A DNA stretch of 64,000 nucleotides, taken from Armatimonadetes bacterium UBA5352. Its GTDB lineage: Bacteria; Armatimonadota; Zipacnadia; Zipacnadales; UBA5352. Shown piece after piece: positions 42,252-50,825 of this stretch; the stretch's first letter is position 1; each line of letters begins with the position of its first letter. Location: positions 1-64,000 of the forward strand of contig DHPY01000074.1 of NCBI GenBank assembly GCA_002411015.1, written 5' to 3'. A program made the translations under genes and the position numbers. The notes below the pieces were generated by a model. The model did no database searches, was not told where the DNA came from, and saw only the letters and a program-made list of their open reading frames with translations.

Positions 42252-42436
42252 TTGTGCCACAAGGTGCTACAGGAAGCAGGTTGGAGTGAGGCCTATGATT
42301 GACCTGTAGCTGCTACCCGAGACAGGCCGCATCACAGAGCATTCATACTCGGAGGTGGCACCAGCTTAGACCAAACGCCGGCACAACTGAATACGAAGCA
42401 GGAGGCCCGCCCGAGTTCGTCGGGCGGGCCTCTTTT
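42252..42436 (+). ncRNA. Candidate structured non-coding RNA (three-way junction)
   Basis: Between the TATAAT at 42244 and a strong terminator lie about 180 nt with no credible gene. The ends pair (TTGTGCC at 42252-42258 with GGCACAA at 42380-42386), enclosing helix P1 (GCTACAGG at 42266-42273 with CCTGTAGC at 42303-42310) and helix P2 (CTACCCGAG at 42313-42321 with CTCGG and GGTGG at 42348-42358). No plus-strand gene follows for 550 nt, so it is unlikely to be a riboswitch leader. It could be a 6S-like or other trans-acting RNA, but I do not match it to a known family. A five-codon frame MIDL-stop at 42295-42309 has a GTGAGG upstream and might be translated. Confidence 0.45.
42402..42436 (+). 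terminator. Rho-independent terminator of the structured RNA
   Basis: A perfect 13-bp stem GAGGCCCGCCCGA/TCGGGCGGGCCTC with a GTTCG loop is followed by TTTT. On the minus strand the stem also lies 20 bp after the stop of the small gene ending at 42456, but with no T-run there. Confidence 0.9.
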
Positions 42437-42455
42437 CATCAGTGCACGTGGCCGA

Positions 42456-42668
42456 TCAGTTCCCGGTCGGCGCGCCTCGCCAGGTCCGCCCGAAGCGGTA
42501 CTCTTCGCAGTCGATGACCAGGATATCGCCGCGATAGCCGTCTACGCGCTCCCACAGTTCATAGCGGCCGCCACGATCCGCAAGGATAGCTACGCCGCCC
42601 CTGGGGTCCTTGCGGACGACCTCATAGCCGGTGCTTGCAGGCTCCTGCCGGATCTCCTCCATGGACAT
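42456..42668 (-). CDS. Small protein of unknown function
   Basis: The 70-aa protein is acidic and Arg/Gly-rich, with a probable beta-rich core (GGVAILADRGGRYELWERVDGY). I recognise no family. GGGAGG lies 6 nt before the ATG at 42668, and the reading frame and composition look coding. Downstream of its stop lies the strong hairpin at 42402-42436. Confidence 0.6.
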   Translation of the reverse strand: MSMEEIRQEPASTGYEVVRKDPRGGVAILADRGGRYELWERVDGYRGDILVIDCEEYRFGRTWRGAPTGN

Positions 42669-42992
42669 GACAGACCTCCCTCTCTGCAGCTCTCGTAGTC
42701 ACAGGCACGATGGTAGCGGAACTGAGGGCATCGTGCACATCCGTACTTCCCCCGGATACCGGGCCGTCGGTATACCCGTTTGCACTCAGGATGAACCCGC
42801 GATCTCGCCGCACCCTCAGAGCGCTCACGCCCGGTACCGATCAGAAAAAACGTCAGATTGCAGGGAAGGATGTCTTCATGTGGAAGAATATGGCGAGGAT
42901 GACACGCTACAGCAACGAGATCGTGGGGGCGCACGCGTCGGTAACGCCGTTTGCCCGCTGCATCGTGGAATGCGAGCAGGGAGGTGCTACCG
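42669..42992. other. 324-bp divergent spacer, no certain gene
   Basis: The spacer separates the small minus-strand gene from the DUF362 fusion. It holds clustered GGTATACC, GGTACC and related short palindromes (about 42760-42840), with a further perfect 12-bp palindrome GACGGTACCGTC just inside the next gene (42999-43010); these could be regulator sites. A plus-strand frame from ATG 42878 has a Shine-Dalgarno-like GGGAAGG but runs out of frame into the next gene and is not convincing. No clear promoter was found. Confidence 0.4.
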
Positions 42993-45900
42993 GTGGAGAC
43001 GGTACCGTCGGGGCGCGCAGCGCGCGAGGCCATCATCAATATCGGCCTGATGCTGGCCTGGGTCGCAGTCACGGTCTGGCTCATCTCATGGTCTCGCGCG
43101 GGCGATCCCGCGCACAGCCGCTTCTACGTCGTGTTGATCGGCGGGGCCCCGCTGGCCTGCTTCTACGCCTGCCGCATCTCGACCCTGCGCCTCGTGGTTT
43201 CTCTGATCGTGGCCGCGGCGCTGGGTTACCTCATCGAGTACGTAGCCGGCGTTGCCCGGGTCTGGGATTACCCGCCCTTTGACGGCTCAGGGCGGCCCGC
43301 CCTGTACGTCGCCTTCATCTTCGGCTTCTCCTCCATCGCGGCGTTCTCGGTCGCGGAGGCGCTGGATCACCTGCTCCGGCTTCGCCGCGCCTTGCGCGGC
43401 ATGAGCCTCTACCTCAACTCCGCGATCATCTTCGTGGCCTTCGTGACTCTCATCCGCCTGCTCTCCGTGGAGGACCACGGCATCCCCGGCCGTGCGGCGG
43501 CAGGCTCCCCCGGCGTCATCGTCTTCTACACGACGATCGTCCTGCTCGCCTGGTACTTCGCCTCTATCGCCCGCACCGGGCGGCTTCTCAGCCTGCTCAC
43601 CGCCGGCGGCCTGATCTGCCTCGCGGGCAACCACCTCGGGGCGGAGGCCGGCCTCTGGCGCTTCACCGAAGGGGCAAAATGCCCGCACTTCCTCCTGTTC
43701 GCGGCGTGGCCTCTCGAGGTCCTGGTCTGGTACAGCCTCGGCGCCTTCGGGAGCGCGTATATCGCCTCGCGACTGCGCCGGGACGGGCAGGAGCTCCTGA
43801 CACTGGCGCGCGGGTCGCTCGACAAGATCGCCGAGTCGACCATGCAGCAGGCTTCCTACCTGATGGCGATCGCGCTCTCGGCTGCTATCGCCGGCATGGT
43901 CTATGAAGGCGCCCTGTACGCGCCCGAGCAGTGGCGTTTCGCCCTGGTACCGGCGCTGCTCTTCACGATCGCGGTGGTGACCTCCGAGAGAGCCTACTGG
44001 GTACGTATCGTGTGGCTCTTCGGAGCAGGCATGGCACTTGGCTATGCGCTCTCACTCTGCCAGTTGCTGAAATGGGAGACCGGCACTGGGAGGCACCTCT
44101 TCATGCTCCCGGTCTGGGGGATGGCGGCGGTGGCGGCGTACGGCATCGGTGCCGGGCTCGCGGGCTGGCTCTGGGAGGGCGGGGAGTGGACATCCCTCGA
44201 CCGTCCTGGCCATGTTCCCGTGCTCGTTGTGGCCGTCGTGCTCCTGATCGCTATTGGCTTTGGGATCAGCACAGACCTGGTTGGCGGCGCGTCGAGCGGA
44301 TCATTACTGCCGGCGGTCGTGCTGGTGACCGCGCTGGCGGTGCTGGCCGCGGCACTGGCAGGGCTCGCCACCGCCATCCCCGTGCTGCTGCTGGGCATCG
44401 GCTTTCTGTTCTCCCCCGGGAAGATGATGTATGCGTCGCAGCTTCTCTCCGTGCTGCTCTTCGTCTCCGCCGCCGCGCACCTGTGCTACAAGAGCATCGT
44501 GGAGATCCGCACGCGCACGCTCTTCGGCTTCGCGGTCGCCGCCATCGGCCTGTGCGTGATCATCCTCCGGGGCGCCTGGGGGGCGGGCCTGATCGCGCAC
44601 GACGGCGGCTTCCCGTGGTACCTGGCGATCGGGCTGGCCCCACTGCTTCTGATGGCAGCCTGCACCGCATCGGGCACCTGGTCGGGCAGCGCGCAGAACC
44701 GTGTGCCGCAGGAGGGGCCGAAGCTCCTGACCGGCCCCGCCTATACGCCGCCTGCTGCAGTGCCTCCACCGGCGAGGTCGGTCGTTGCGCTGGCCGTGGC
44801 GCGTGATGACGACGGCGGTACGCGCGCGCAGCGCTCCTCGGCCTGCCTCGGCCGCGCGCTGCGGATGCTCGATCAGAGCGGCGAAGCCGGCGCGGCCTCG
44901 ATCTCGCGCTACATCGGCGCGGGCGAGAGCGTCTTCATCAAGCCGAACGTGGTCCTGCCGCTCTACTCGCCATGCACGGTGCTGCCTGAGCTGATCCATG
45001 ACCTGGCCGGGCGCTGCGTGCAGGGCGGGGCCTCCCGGGTGGTCATCGGCGAGACCTCGCTCTCGGAGTTCACCGCGCGGCAGACCCTGGTCTCGACGGG
45101 CTTCAAGGAGTACTGGGAGAGCGCGGATGACGAAGGCCGGATCAAGGTTGAGCTGCTCGATGAGACACAGTGGCTGCCGGTTGACACGGGTACCGCGGAG
45201 GACCCGGAGCCGTTCGGCTACCTGCCACGGTCGCTGGTGGAGTGTGGTAGCTACATCAACGTGAGCAAGCTCAAGACCCACTACATCACCGGGGTGACGC
45301 TGGCGATCAAGAACTCGCTCGGGCTGGTGCTCGACGAGGAGAAGTGGATCGAGCACTGCGGCTGCTACGACGTGCACAGGCTGGCGCGCAAGCTGGTTCG
45401 GATCATGCGCGCGCGACCGCCGGACCTGGTGATCATCGACGGCTTCGATGGCCTGGAGGGCGACGGGCCGTTCATCGGCACGCGCGTAGATACGCAGTTC
45501 ATCATCGCCAGCACCGATCCGGTGGCTGCCGATTGCGTGGGCGCCGCACTGATGGGCCGGGATCCCGCGGAGATCGCCACCTGCAACATCGGCAGTGAGC
45601 TTGGCCTCGGGAACAGCGACTGGTCGCGGATTGGGGTGGTGAGCGAGGACGGGCCGCTCGCGCCGCTTCCCGAGGCCCTTGAGCCGCTCATCCACGACTT
45701 CGCCCCTCCGCAGGAAGCGCCGCAGGGAGAGATTGCGCAGATCGGGCCGCTGACGCTGATCTCCCAGGACCCGCCGGAGCTGCGAGCGGGCCCCTGGTCC
45801 ACGCTCTACGGCGTGCTCTCGCTCATCAGGCCGCTGGCGGAGGTCTACATGCCGGGGGAGTGGGCCAAGCTGCGCGGGATGACCATCGTCTACGGTGAGG

Positions 45901-46115
45901 TGAAGCGGCCGGTGGAGGCCGAGGCGGCGCTGCTGTTCGGCGATCGCGCGATAGCCTCGCGGCAGATGGTCTACGCCCCGATGGTCTGGCAGGTGAAGGG
46001 GAGCATCCCGAACCGCTACCTCGCGGCGATGAGCCAGATCGCCATCGGGGGCGATCTAGCGGTGCTCAAGATCATCTCGACGGCGCTTCTGCGCACGAAG
46101 GGGGATTACCTGTGA
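42993..46115 (+). CDS. Polytopic membrane protein fused to a C-terminal DUF362 domain
   Basis: The protein is 1040 aa. The first 580 or so residues contain about 17 hydrophobic segments. After a Pro-rich linker (about 595-610) a DUF362 domain follows: GESVFIKPNVVLPLYSP, VQGGASRVVIGETS, YINVSKLKTHYITGVTLAIKN and DPVAADCVGAALMG. DUF362 proteins are usually soluble and often carry ferredoxin motifs; none is visible here. GGGAGG lies 8 nt before the GTG at 42993. The stop overlaps the next start by 4 nt (GTGA), so it is coupled to the 595-aa unknown. Membrane-domain family not recognised. Confidence 0.78.
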   Translation: METVPSGRAAREAIINIGLMLAWVAVTVWLISWSRAGDPAHSRFYVVLIGGAPLACFYACRISTLRLVVSLIVAAALGYLIEYVAGVARVWDYPPFDGSGRPALYVAFIFGFSSIAAFSVAEALDHLLRLRRALRGMSLYLNSAIIFVAFVTLIRLLSVEDHGIPGRAAAGSPGVIVFYTTIVLLAWYFASIARTGRLLSLLTAGGLICLAGNHLGAEAGLWRFTEGAKCPHFLLFAAWPLEVLVWYSLGAFGSAYIASRLRRDGQELLTLARGSLDKIAESTMQQASYLMAIALSAAIAGMVYEGALYAPEQWRFALVPALLFTIAVVTSERAYWVRIVWLFGAGMALGYALSLCQLLKWETGTGRHLFMLPVWGMAAVAAYGIGAGLAGWLWEGGEWTSLDRPGHVPVLVVAVVLLIAIGFGISTDLVGGASSGSLLPAVVLVTALAVLAAALAGLATAIPVLLLGIGFLFSPGKMMYASQLLSVLLFVSAAAHLCYKSIVEIRTRTLFGFAVAAIGLCVIILRGAWGAGLIAHDGGFPWYLAIGLAPLLLMAACTASGTWSGSAQNRVPQEGPKLLTGPAYTPPAAVPPPARSVVALAVARDDDGGTRAQRSSACLGRALRMLDQSGEAGAASISRYIGAGESVFIKPNVVLPLYSPCTVLPELIHDLAGRCVQGGASRVVIGETSLSEFTARQTLVSTGFKEYWESADDEGRIKVELLDETQWLPVDTGTAEDPEPFGYLPRSLVECGSYINVSKLKTHYITGVTLAIKNSLGLVLDEEKWIEHCGCYDVHRLARKLVRIMRARPPDLVIIDGFDGLEGDGPFIGTRVDTQFIIASTDPVAADCVGAALMGRDPAEIATCNIGSELGLGNSDWSRIGVVSEDGPLAPLPEALEPLIHDFAPPQEAPQGEIAQIGPLTLISQDPPELRAGPWSTLYGVLSLIRPLAEVYMPGEWAKLRGMTIVYGEVKRPVEAEAALLFGDRAIASRQMVYAPMVWQVKGSIPNRYLAAMSQIAIGGDLAVLKIISTALLRTKGDYL

Positions 46116-47899
46116 GCGACCCGGCGTCCGACGCGCTACGCTATGCGGTTTCGGGTTTCTTTGACTCCCTGCGGCCGGTGACGCGACAGCAGATGCCGTG
46201 GCCCCCTCCCACGTTCCAGAGTCTCCGCAGCGTCGCCGGCCAGGCCAAGGAGGGAACGCTGTGGGGTGAGCACGCCTGCCGGCAGCTTGAGGTGATCGAG
46301 CGCTCCTCGCTGGTCGTCCGGCGGCTCAAGGGCAGTCCGGTCATCGAGCGGCGTGACAGCCCCTGGACGGTCGAACTTGATGTCACCCGGATCAGCGCCA
46401 TCGTCGGCTGGATGAGCGTACTGCGGCCGCTGGATGAGATCTACCATGACCTCTACCAGATCCTCAACCGTGCGCGGCGGTACTTCCGGGCGGGTGATCG
46501 CGAGAGCGAGCAGTTCTACCTCTGGCTGCGGGGCCAGTACCAGGCGTGGGATGAGATCGCGGAGAACTGCAGCCGCGGGCGCGAGTGCCCCGTGCCGTAT
46601 GAGAAGCTCTCGCTGCCGTACTTCTTCCCGTGGCTGCGCTTCGACGGCCGGGTGCTGGCGGGCCTCGTAGGGAACGTGCTGCGGCGCGCGATGGGTCCGG
46701 ACGCATCCATGCTGACCGTCATCGAGGATGGTCAGCTTACGCCGATCATCTTCTACGAGCAGATCAGCGAGGGCGTCTTCCACTTCCGCCGGCTCTACAA
46801 GGGCGAGACCGAGCAGCAGGTGCGACTGCTCCTTGCGGCAGAGGGGCGACCTGTCTCCTACGTGAAGCGGGCCACCCTCCAGTGCCTCAAGGGTATCTGG
46901 GCCGCTGACAGGCAATTCGCGCTCGATGGTGACCGTGCCAAACACACGGCGAGCGTGGTGAAGTGGTTCATCTCAAACCGGCCCGCGCCTGAGGCAGGTG
47001 AGGGGTGCGACGAACTCGCTGCGCGCTCCAGCGCGCAGCGCAAGGTGGCGCAGCAGGAGGTGATCATTGCCCAGGACGCGGGGCGGAACCCGCACCTGAT
47101 CATCGAGCCGATGCCGCACGTGTTGGTGGGTGTGCTCGCCGCACTCAACGACATCGAGGTTCGTGAGCCCGAAGCGCAGTCCGGGGGGAAGAAGTGGGGG
47201 CTGCCACTGACGTCGCTGCTGCCGAACATCTGGATACGAACGCCGGAGGGTATGCTGCGGGTTGACCTGCACTCGTCGATCAACGTCACGATCACTGAGG
47301 CGCTGCTGCTTGAGATCGCGGACGTGCTCTCGAACGTGCGCAGTCTGCATGACGCGGCGGATCAGCTTGCGCGCGTCATCGCGCTGGAGATGCCCTACGG
47401 CGGCCTCAGCCTTGACGCGCCGGGCATCGCGGGCGGCGTGCTGCGTGCGGCGATGCGTCCCTTCCGGAAGGAGGCGCCCGCCCTGCTGCGCACACTGCGC
47501 TGGACGCTCTCGCTGCTCGGCTCGCCGCTGCGGTTCGTGCTGCAGAGCGGCTCCACCGGCGTGCTCGTGAACATCCTCGACGGCAACGTCTCGCGCATCG
47601 TGCTGATGGGAATTCAGGCGGACAGCCCGCTACCGGAGGCGTGGGTAGAGCTTTGTCAGGACAGCAGCATCGGCTTCGTGCACTTCCTGTTCCGCCTGGA
47701 GACGCAGAGTCGCATCGCAGGCCTTGGGGCGGCGCCGCGCGATGGCTCAGACAGAGTGCCGTCGATCAGCATCGGCCCGGGAAGGCGGCTGGAGTACTAT
47801 CCCGACAACGCAATCGGCGCTGAGCTGGCCCGCCACTTCAGGGGGCTCGGCATCGTGAATGCACTGGACCTGCTGCCGGATCTGTTCGCGGCGGAGTGA
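46112..47899 (+). CDS. Protein of unknown function coupled to the DUF362 fusion
   Basis: The 595-aa protein has no signal peptide and no family I recognise. The first 330 residues are helical and charged (GWMSVLRPLDEIYHDLYQIL and so on). The C-terminal half has amphipathic or weakly hydrophobic segments (GVLRAAMRPF, LSLLGSPLRFVL), so it may associate with the membrane. The GTG start lies inside the preceding stop (GTGA) with AAGGGGG upstream, and the kinase gene follows after 11 nt. Coupling implies all three act together. Confidence 0.75.
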   Translation: MSDPASDALRYAVSGFFDSLRPVTRQQMPWPPPTFQSLRSVAGQAKEGTLWGEHACRQLEVIERSSLVVRRLKGSPVIERRDSPWTVELDVTRISAIVGWMSVLRPLDEIYHDLYQILNRARRYFRAGDRESEQFYLWLRGQYQAWDEIAENCSRGRECPVPYEKLSLPYFFPWLRFDGRVLAGLVGNVLRRAMGPDASMLTVIEDGQLTPIIFYEQISEGVFHFRRLYKGETEQQVRLLLAAEGRPVSYVKRATLQCLKGIWAADRQFALDGDRAKHTASVVKWFISNRPAPEAGEGCDELAARSSAQRKVAQQEVIIAQDAGRNPHLIIEPMPHVLVGVLAALNDIEVREPEAQSGGKKWGLPLTSLLPNIWIRTPEGMLRVDLHSSINVTITEALLLEIADVLSNVRSLHDAADQLARVIALEMPYGGLSLDAPGIAGGVLRAAMRPFRKEAPALLRTLRWTLSLLGSPLRFVLQSGSTGVLVNILDGNVSRIVLMGIQADSPLPEAWVELCQDSSIGFVHFLFRLETQSRIAGLGAAPRDGSDRVPSISIGPGRRLEYYPDNAIGAELARHFRGLGIVNALDLLPDLFAAE

Positions 47900-47910
47900 G
47901 TTGACCGAGT

Positions 47911-49491
47911 GTGCTTGAGTACCGGATGAGGCTGTACCTGCTTGGCCATCACATGCGGTGGGTGGTCCTCGCGGTCGCCGCAGGGATTGTGACCTGGGGC
48001 AGCCCGGAGGAGCGCGCGCAGGCCCACCTCATGTACGCGATGATCGCCTTCGCCTCGCTCTACAACCTCGCGCTGTGGGTCATTCCGTGGAAGCGCTTCG
48101 AGGAGGAGGGGCGGGGCAACCTGATCGCCATCCCCTACGTGGTCGCCGACACGATCTGCATGGGGATCGTGGTCTACACCACCGGTGGCATCAGCAGCAA
48201 CATGTACATCGTCTACCTGATGCTGGTCGTGTGGATCGCGATGTACCCCGGCACGCGCGAGCACTTCTGGCTGTGGGTCATCGTGGTCGCGTCATACGCC
48301 GTAGCGGTCTTCCTCAAGGATGCCCCCACCGGTCAGATGATCTACGCCTTCCTCATGCGCGCCACCATCTTCGGCTTCGTCGCGTGGCTGGCGCATATGA
48401 GCTCACACGAGTTGAATTCCGTCTACTCGCGGCTCGAGAGCGCCATGCGCGACCTCACGGACGGCGTGGTGGTGCTCGACCGTGAGGGCCGGGTGCTGCT
48501 GATGAACCCTCGCTCAACGGAACTGCTCGGCGTGGCGCAGGCCGATGCGCTGAACAGGCGGATAGCCGACGACGCTGCGCCCGCCAGCCTCGCGCCGCTG
48601 CGCACGCTCGTGGCGCCCGCGGAGGAGACGCTGGTGGATGATGCGACCTCGATCCGCTCCCACGAGGTGGTGCTCGGGGAGTCGCGCCAGCGCGTTCTGC
48701 GAGTCTACACGGTGCCCTGCCTTGACGATGACGGGGTGGGCCCGGGGGAGATGAAGGTCATCCACGATGTGACCAACCTCAAGGAACTCGACCGGCTGCG
48801 CTCGGAGTTCATGTCGGCGCTCACGCACGACCTGTGCAATCCGCTGCACACGGTGAAGACGATCCTGCGGGTCTTCCGGATGCACGCCCAACCCTCTCTC
48901 GACGCTGAGAACGAACGGATGCTGCACTCCATCGAGGAGCACATGGACCGGCTGATCCGCCTCACGCGGGAGATGCTCGATGCCGCGCGGGTTGAGGCCG
49001 GGACGCTCGAACTGAACGTGGAGGAGGTGGACCTCGGGGAGGTGGTCTCATCCGTGGTCGACGCGACGCGCTGGGACGCGCAGGCGCGCGGGATCGAGCT
49101 GAAGGACGAGATCGCCAAGACACTGCCTCTCGTCCGCGGTGACCGCGACCGGCTGGTGCGCGTGATCTACAACCTCATCGAGAACGCCGTGAAGTTCACA
49201 CCGCCGGGTGGCGCGATCACTGTCAGCGCCGCCGCCGGACCAGACGGTGATGGCATGGCGCTGGTGAGTGTCTGCGACACCGGCCCCGGCATCGCTCCGG
49301 AGCAGACCGAGATGATCTTCGACCGCTTTGTGCGCGCGGGCGATGAGCTTGCGCTCAAGACCCGCGGGGCAGGGCTCGGCCTGCCGATCTGCCGGGAGCT
49401 GATCTCCGCGCACGGTGGGCGGCTCTGGGTGGAGAGCACCCTCGGCGAGGGGAGTCGCTTCCACTTCACCGTGCCGTTGGCCCCGCGATAG
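47911..49491 (+). CDS. Membrane sensor histidine kinase with PAS domain
   Basis: The protein is 526 aa. Five or six membrane helices (about 10-165) form an integral sensing domain. A PAS domain spans about 175-280 (DGVVVLDREGRVLLMNPRSTELLG). The dimerisation helix has SALTHDLCNPLHTVKT with the phospho-acceptor His but Cys-Asn where Arg-Thr is usual. The ATPase part shows NLIENAVKFT, VCDTGPGIAPEQ and GAGLGLPICREL. No response regulator is nearby. GTG at 47911 is used; ATG at 47926 is possible. It lies 11 nt after the unknown gene, suggesting it monitors that module. Confidence 0.9.
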   Translation: MLEYRMRLYLLGHHMRWVVLAVAAGIVTWGSPEERAQAHLMYAMIAFASLYNLALWVIPWKRFEEEGRGNLIAIPYVVADTICMGIVVYTTGGISSNMYIVYLMLVVWIAMYPGTREHFWLWVIVVASYAVAVFLKDAPTGQMIYAFLMRATIFGFVAWLAHMSSHELNSVYSRLESAMRDLTDGVVVLDREGRVLLMNPRSTELLGVAQADALNRRIADDAAPASLAPLRTLVAPAEETLVDDATSIRSHEVVLGESRQRVLRVYTVPCLDDDGVGPGEMKVIHDVTNLKELDRLRSEFMSALTHDLCNPLHTVKTILRVFRMHAQPSLDAENERMLHSIEEHMDRLIRLTREMLDAARVEAGTLELNVEEVDLGEVVSSVVDATRWDAQARGIELKDEIAKTLPLVRGDRDRLVRVIYNLIENAVKFTPPGGAITVSAAAGPDGDGMALVSVCDTGPGIAPEQTEMIFDRFVRAGDELALKTRGAGLGLPICRELISAHGGRLWVESTLGEGSRFHFTVPLAPR

Positions 49492-49552
49492 CGGCAGCTG
49501 ACATGCACGCCGCACTCACTGCCGCAGGACCGGCAGCGAATGGCGCGATCCC

Positions 49553-50563
49553 TCACGGCTCCACGATCGCGCGCAGCATATCCTCCGGGCGCGACGCGGT
49601 GGCCTCCATCGCCTCGGCAGTCTGCTCCAGCGAGTAGCGCCGCACAGGCAGCGCGCGCAGGTCCGCCCTGCCCGACGCGATCAGGCCGAGCGCTTCATCG
49701 AGCGTGTCCCGCGAGCGGCGGGAGAAGATGACGGTCAGCTCCCGGCGGCGTGGGATCGTCGAGTCAAAACGCACCTCATCCGGGTGCGGGATGCCGACCA
49801 CGACCACCCGTCCGGCGGGGCGCGTGAGCCGCATCCCCTGCTCGACCGCGGCGCTGTCGCCGGAGCACTCGAAGGTCACATCCGCCTCCACCCCCTGCTC
49901 CAGCAACTCCTCGTACGATGCGCCGAGCGGCGCTGCGCCGAGGCTCGCGGGCCACTCGCGCCTCGCCGCGATCGGCTCCGCGAGCGCGATCTCCGTGACG
50001 CCGCGCGCCATCACCGCGAGCAGCGTGCACATCCCGATCGTGCCCGCTCCGAGGATCGCGACCCGATCGCCGGGCCTCGCGGCGGAGAGACGGGCGGCGT
50101 GGATGCCCACTCCGAGCGGCTCGATCAGCGCGCCCTCGATGAAGCTCGCGCCCGCAGGCAGCGCGCGCACGGCGAACGCCGGGCAGGCGATGTACTCCGC
50201 CAGGGCCCCGTCGCGCTGCGGGAAGCTCGGGAAGATCACGTTGCGGCAGAGGTTCTCGTGGCCGCCACGGCAGAGGTCGCACTCCCCGCAGTGCCAGCTT
50301 GGCTCCACGGCGACGGGCGTGCCGACCGCGGGGCCTATCACGCCCTTGCCGAGCGCCGCGACCTCCCCGGAGAACTCGTGGCCCTGGATCATCGGGTGAT
50401 CGGGCGCCACGCCGCTGGCGTGACCGTCCTGGTAGAGGCGCAGGTCGGAGGGGCAGATTGCCACCGCGCGCACGCGCACGAGCACCTCCCCCGGCCCTGC
50501 CTCCGGTGTCGGCGCCTCATCCACGTGCACATCCCTTGCAGCATGAAGCCGCGCTGCCCGCAC
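49553..50563 (-). CDS. Zinc-dependent alcohol/polyol dehydrogenase (MDR family)
   Basis: The 336-aa protein has the GroES-like catalytic domain (ICPSDLRLYQDGH, GHEFSGEV), the structural zinc lobe CGECDLCRGGHENLC with four Cys, and a Rossmann fold (VAILGAGTIGMCTLLAV). It resembles sorbitol or threonine dehydrogenases. The catalytic zinc ligands appear to be Cys in ICPSD, His in GHE and Glu. The GTG at 50563 has GGAG 9 nt upstream; a TTG at 50569 is less likely. It is transcribed alone, divergent from gcvT. Confidence 0.9.
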   Translation of the reverse strand: MRAARLHAARDVHVDEAPTPEAGPGEVLVRVRAVAICPSDLRLYQDGHASGVAPDHPMIQGHEFSGEVAALGKGVIGPAVGTPVAVEPSWHCGECDLCRGGHENLCRNVIFPSFPQRDGALAEYIACPAFAVRALPAGASFIEGALIEPLGVGIHAARLSAARPGDRVAILGAGTIGMCTLLAVMARGVTEIALAEPIAARREWPASLGAAPLGASYEELLEQGVEADVTFECSGDSAAVEQGMRLTRPAGRVVVVGIPHPDEVRFDSTIPRRRELTVIFSRRSRDTLDEALGLIASGRADLRALPVRRYSLEQTAEAMEATASRPEDMLRAIVEP

Positions 50564-50825
50564 GAGCAATCACTCCGTTCCCTGCGTCTGAGTTCGGGGT
50601 GGCTCTTCCCTGACGGCGCCCGCGCATCCTCCTCGGCATGGGCCGACCTCGCGGCTCGCTCCTTCGTCGCGACCGCTCGTGCGGCCCCTCCCGCTCGTGC
50701 ACCACGCGGCCCGCACTCCCGGGTGGCAGGTTCCGCGCGCCCCCGCATGGAATAGAGCGAGGGATAGACGCAGCGGGCGAAGAAGAGCCCTGTGGCGATG
50801 AGCATAGCCGTGCAAGGCAGATGAG

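Noticed and set aside
42351..42366. GGTGGCACC resembling a T-box motif
   Set aside because: The adjoining terminator does not share sequence with it, no antiterminator alternative is visible, and no plus-strand gene follows within 550 nt.
50564..50825. Possible glycine riboswitch upstream of gcvT
   Set aside because: The leader lacks the conserved GGAGAG and GCCGAAGG-type cores of the aptamer; only GC-rich low-complexity sequence is seen.
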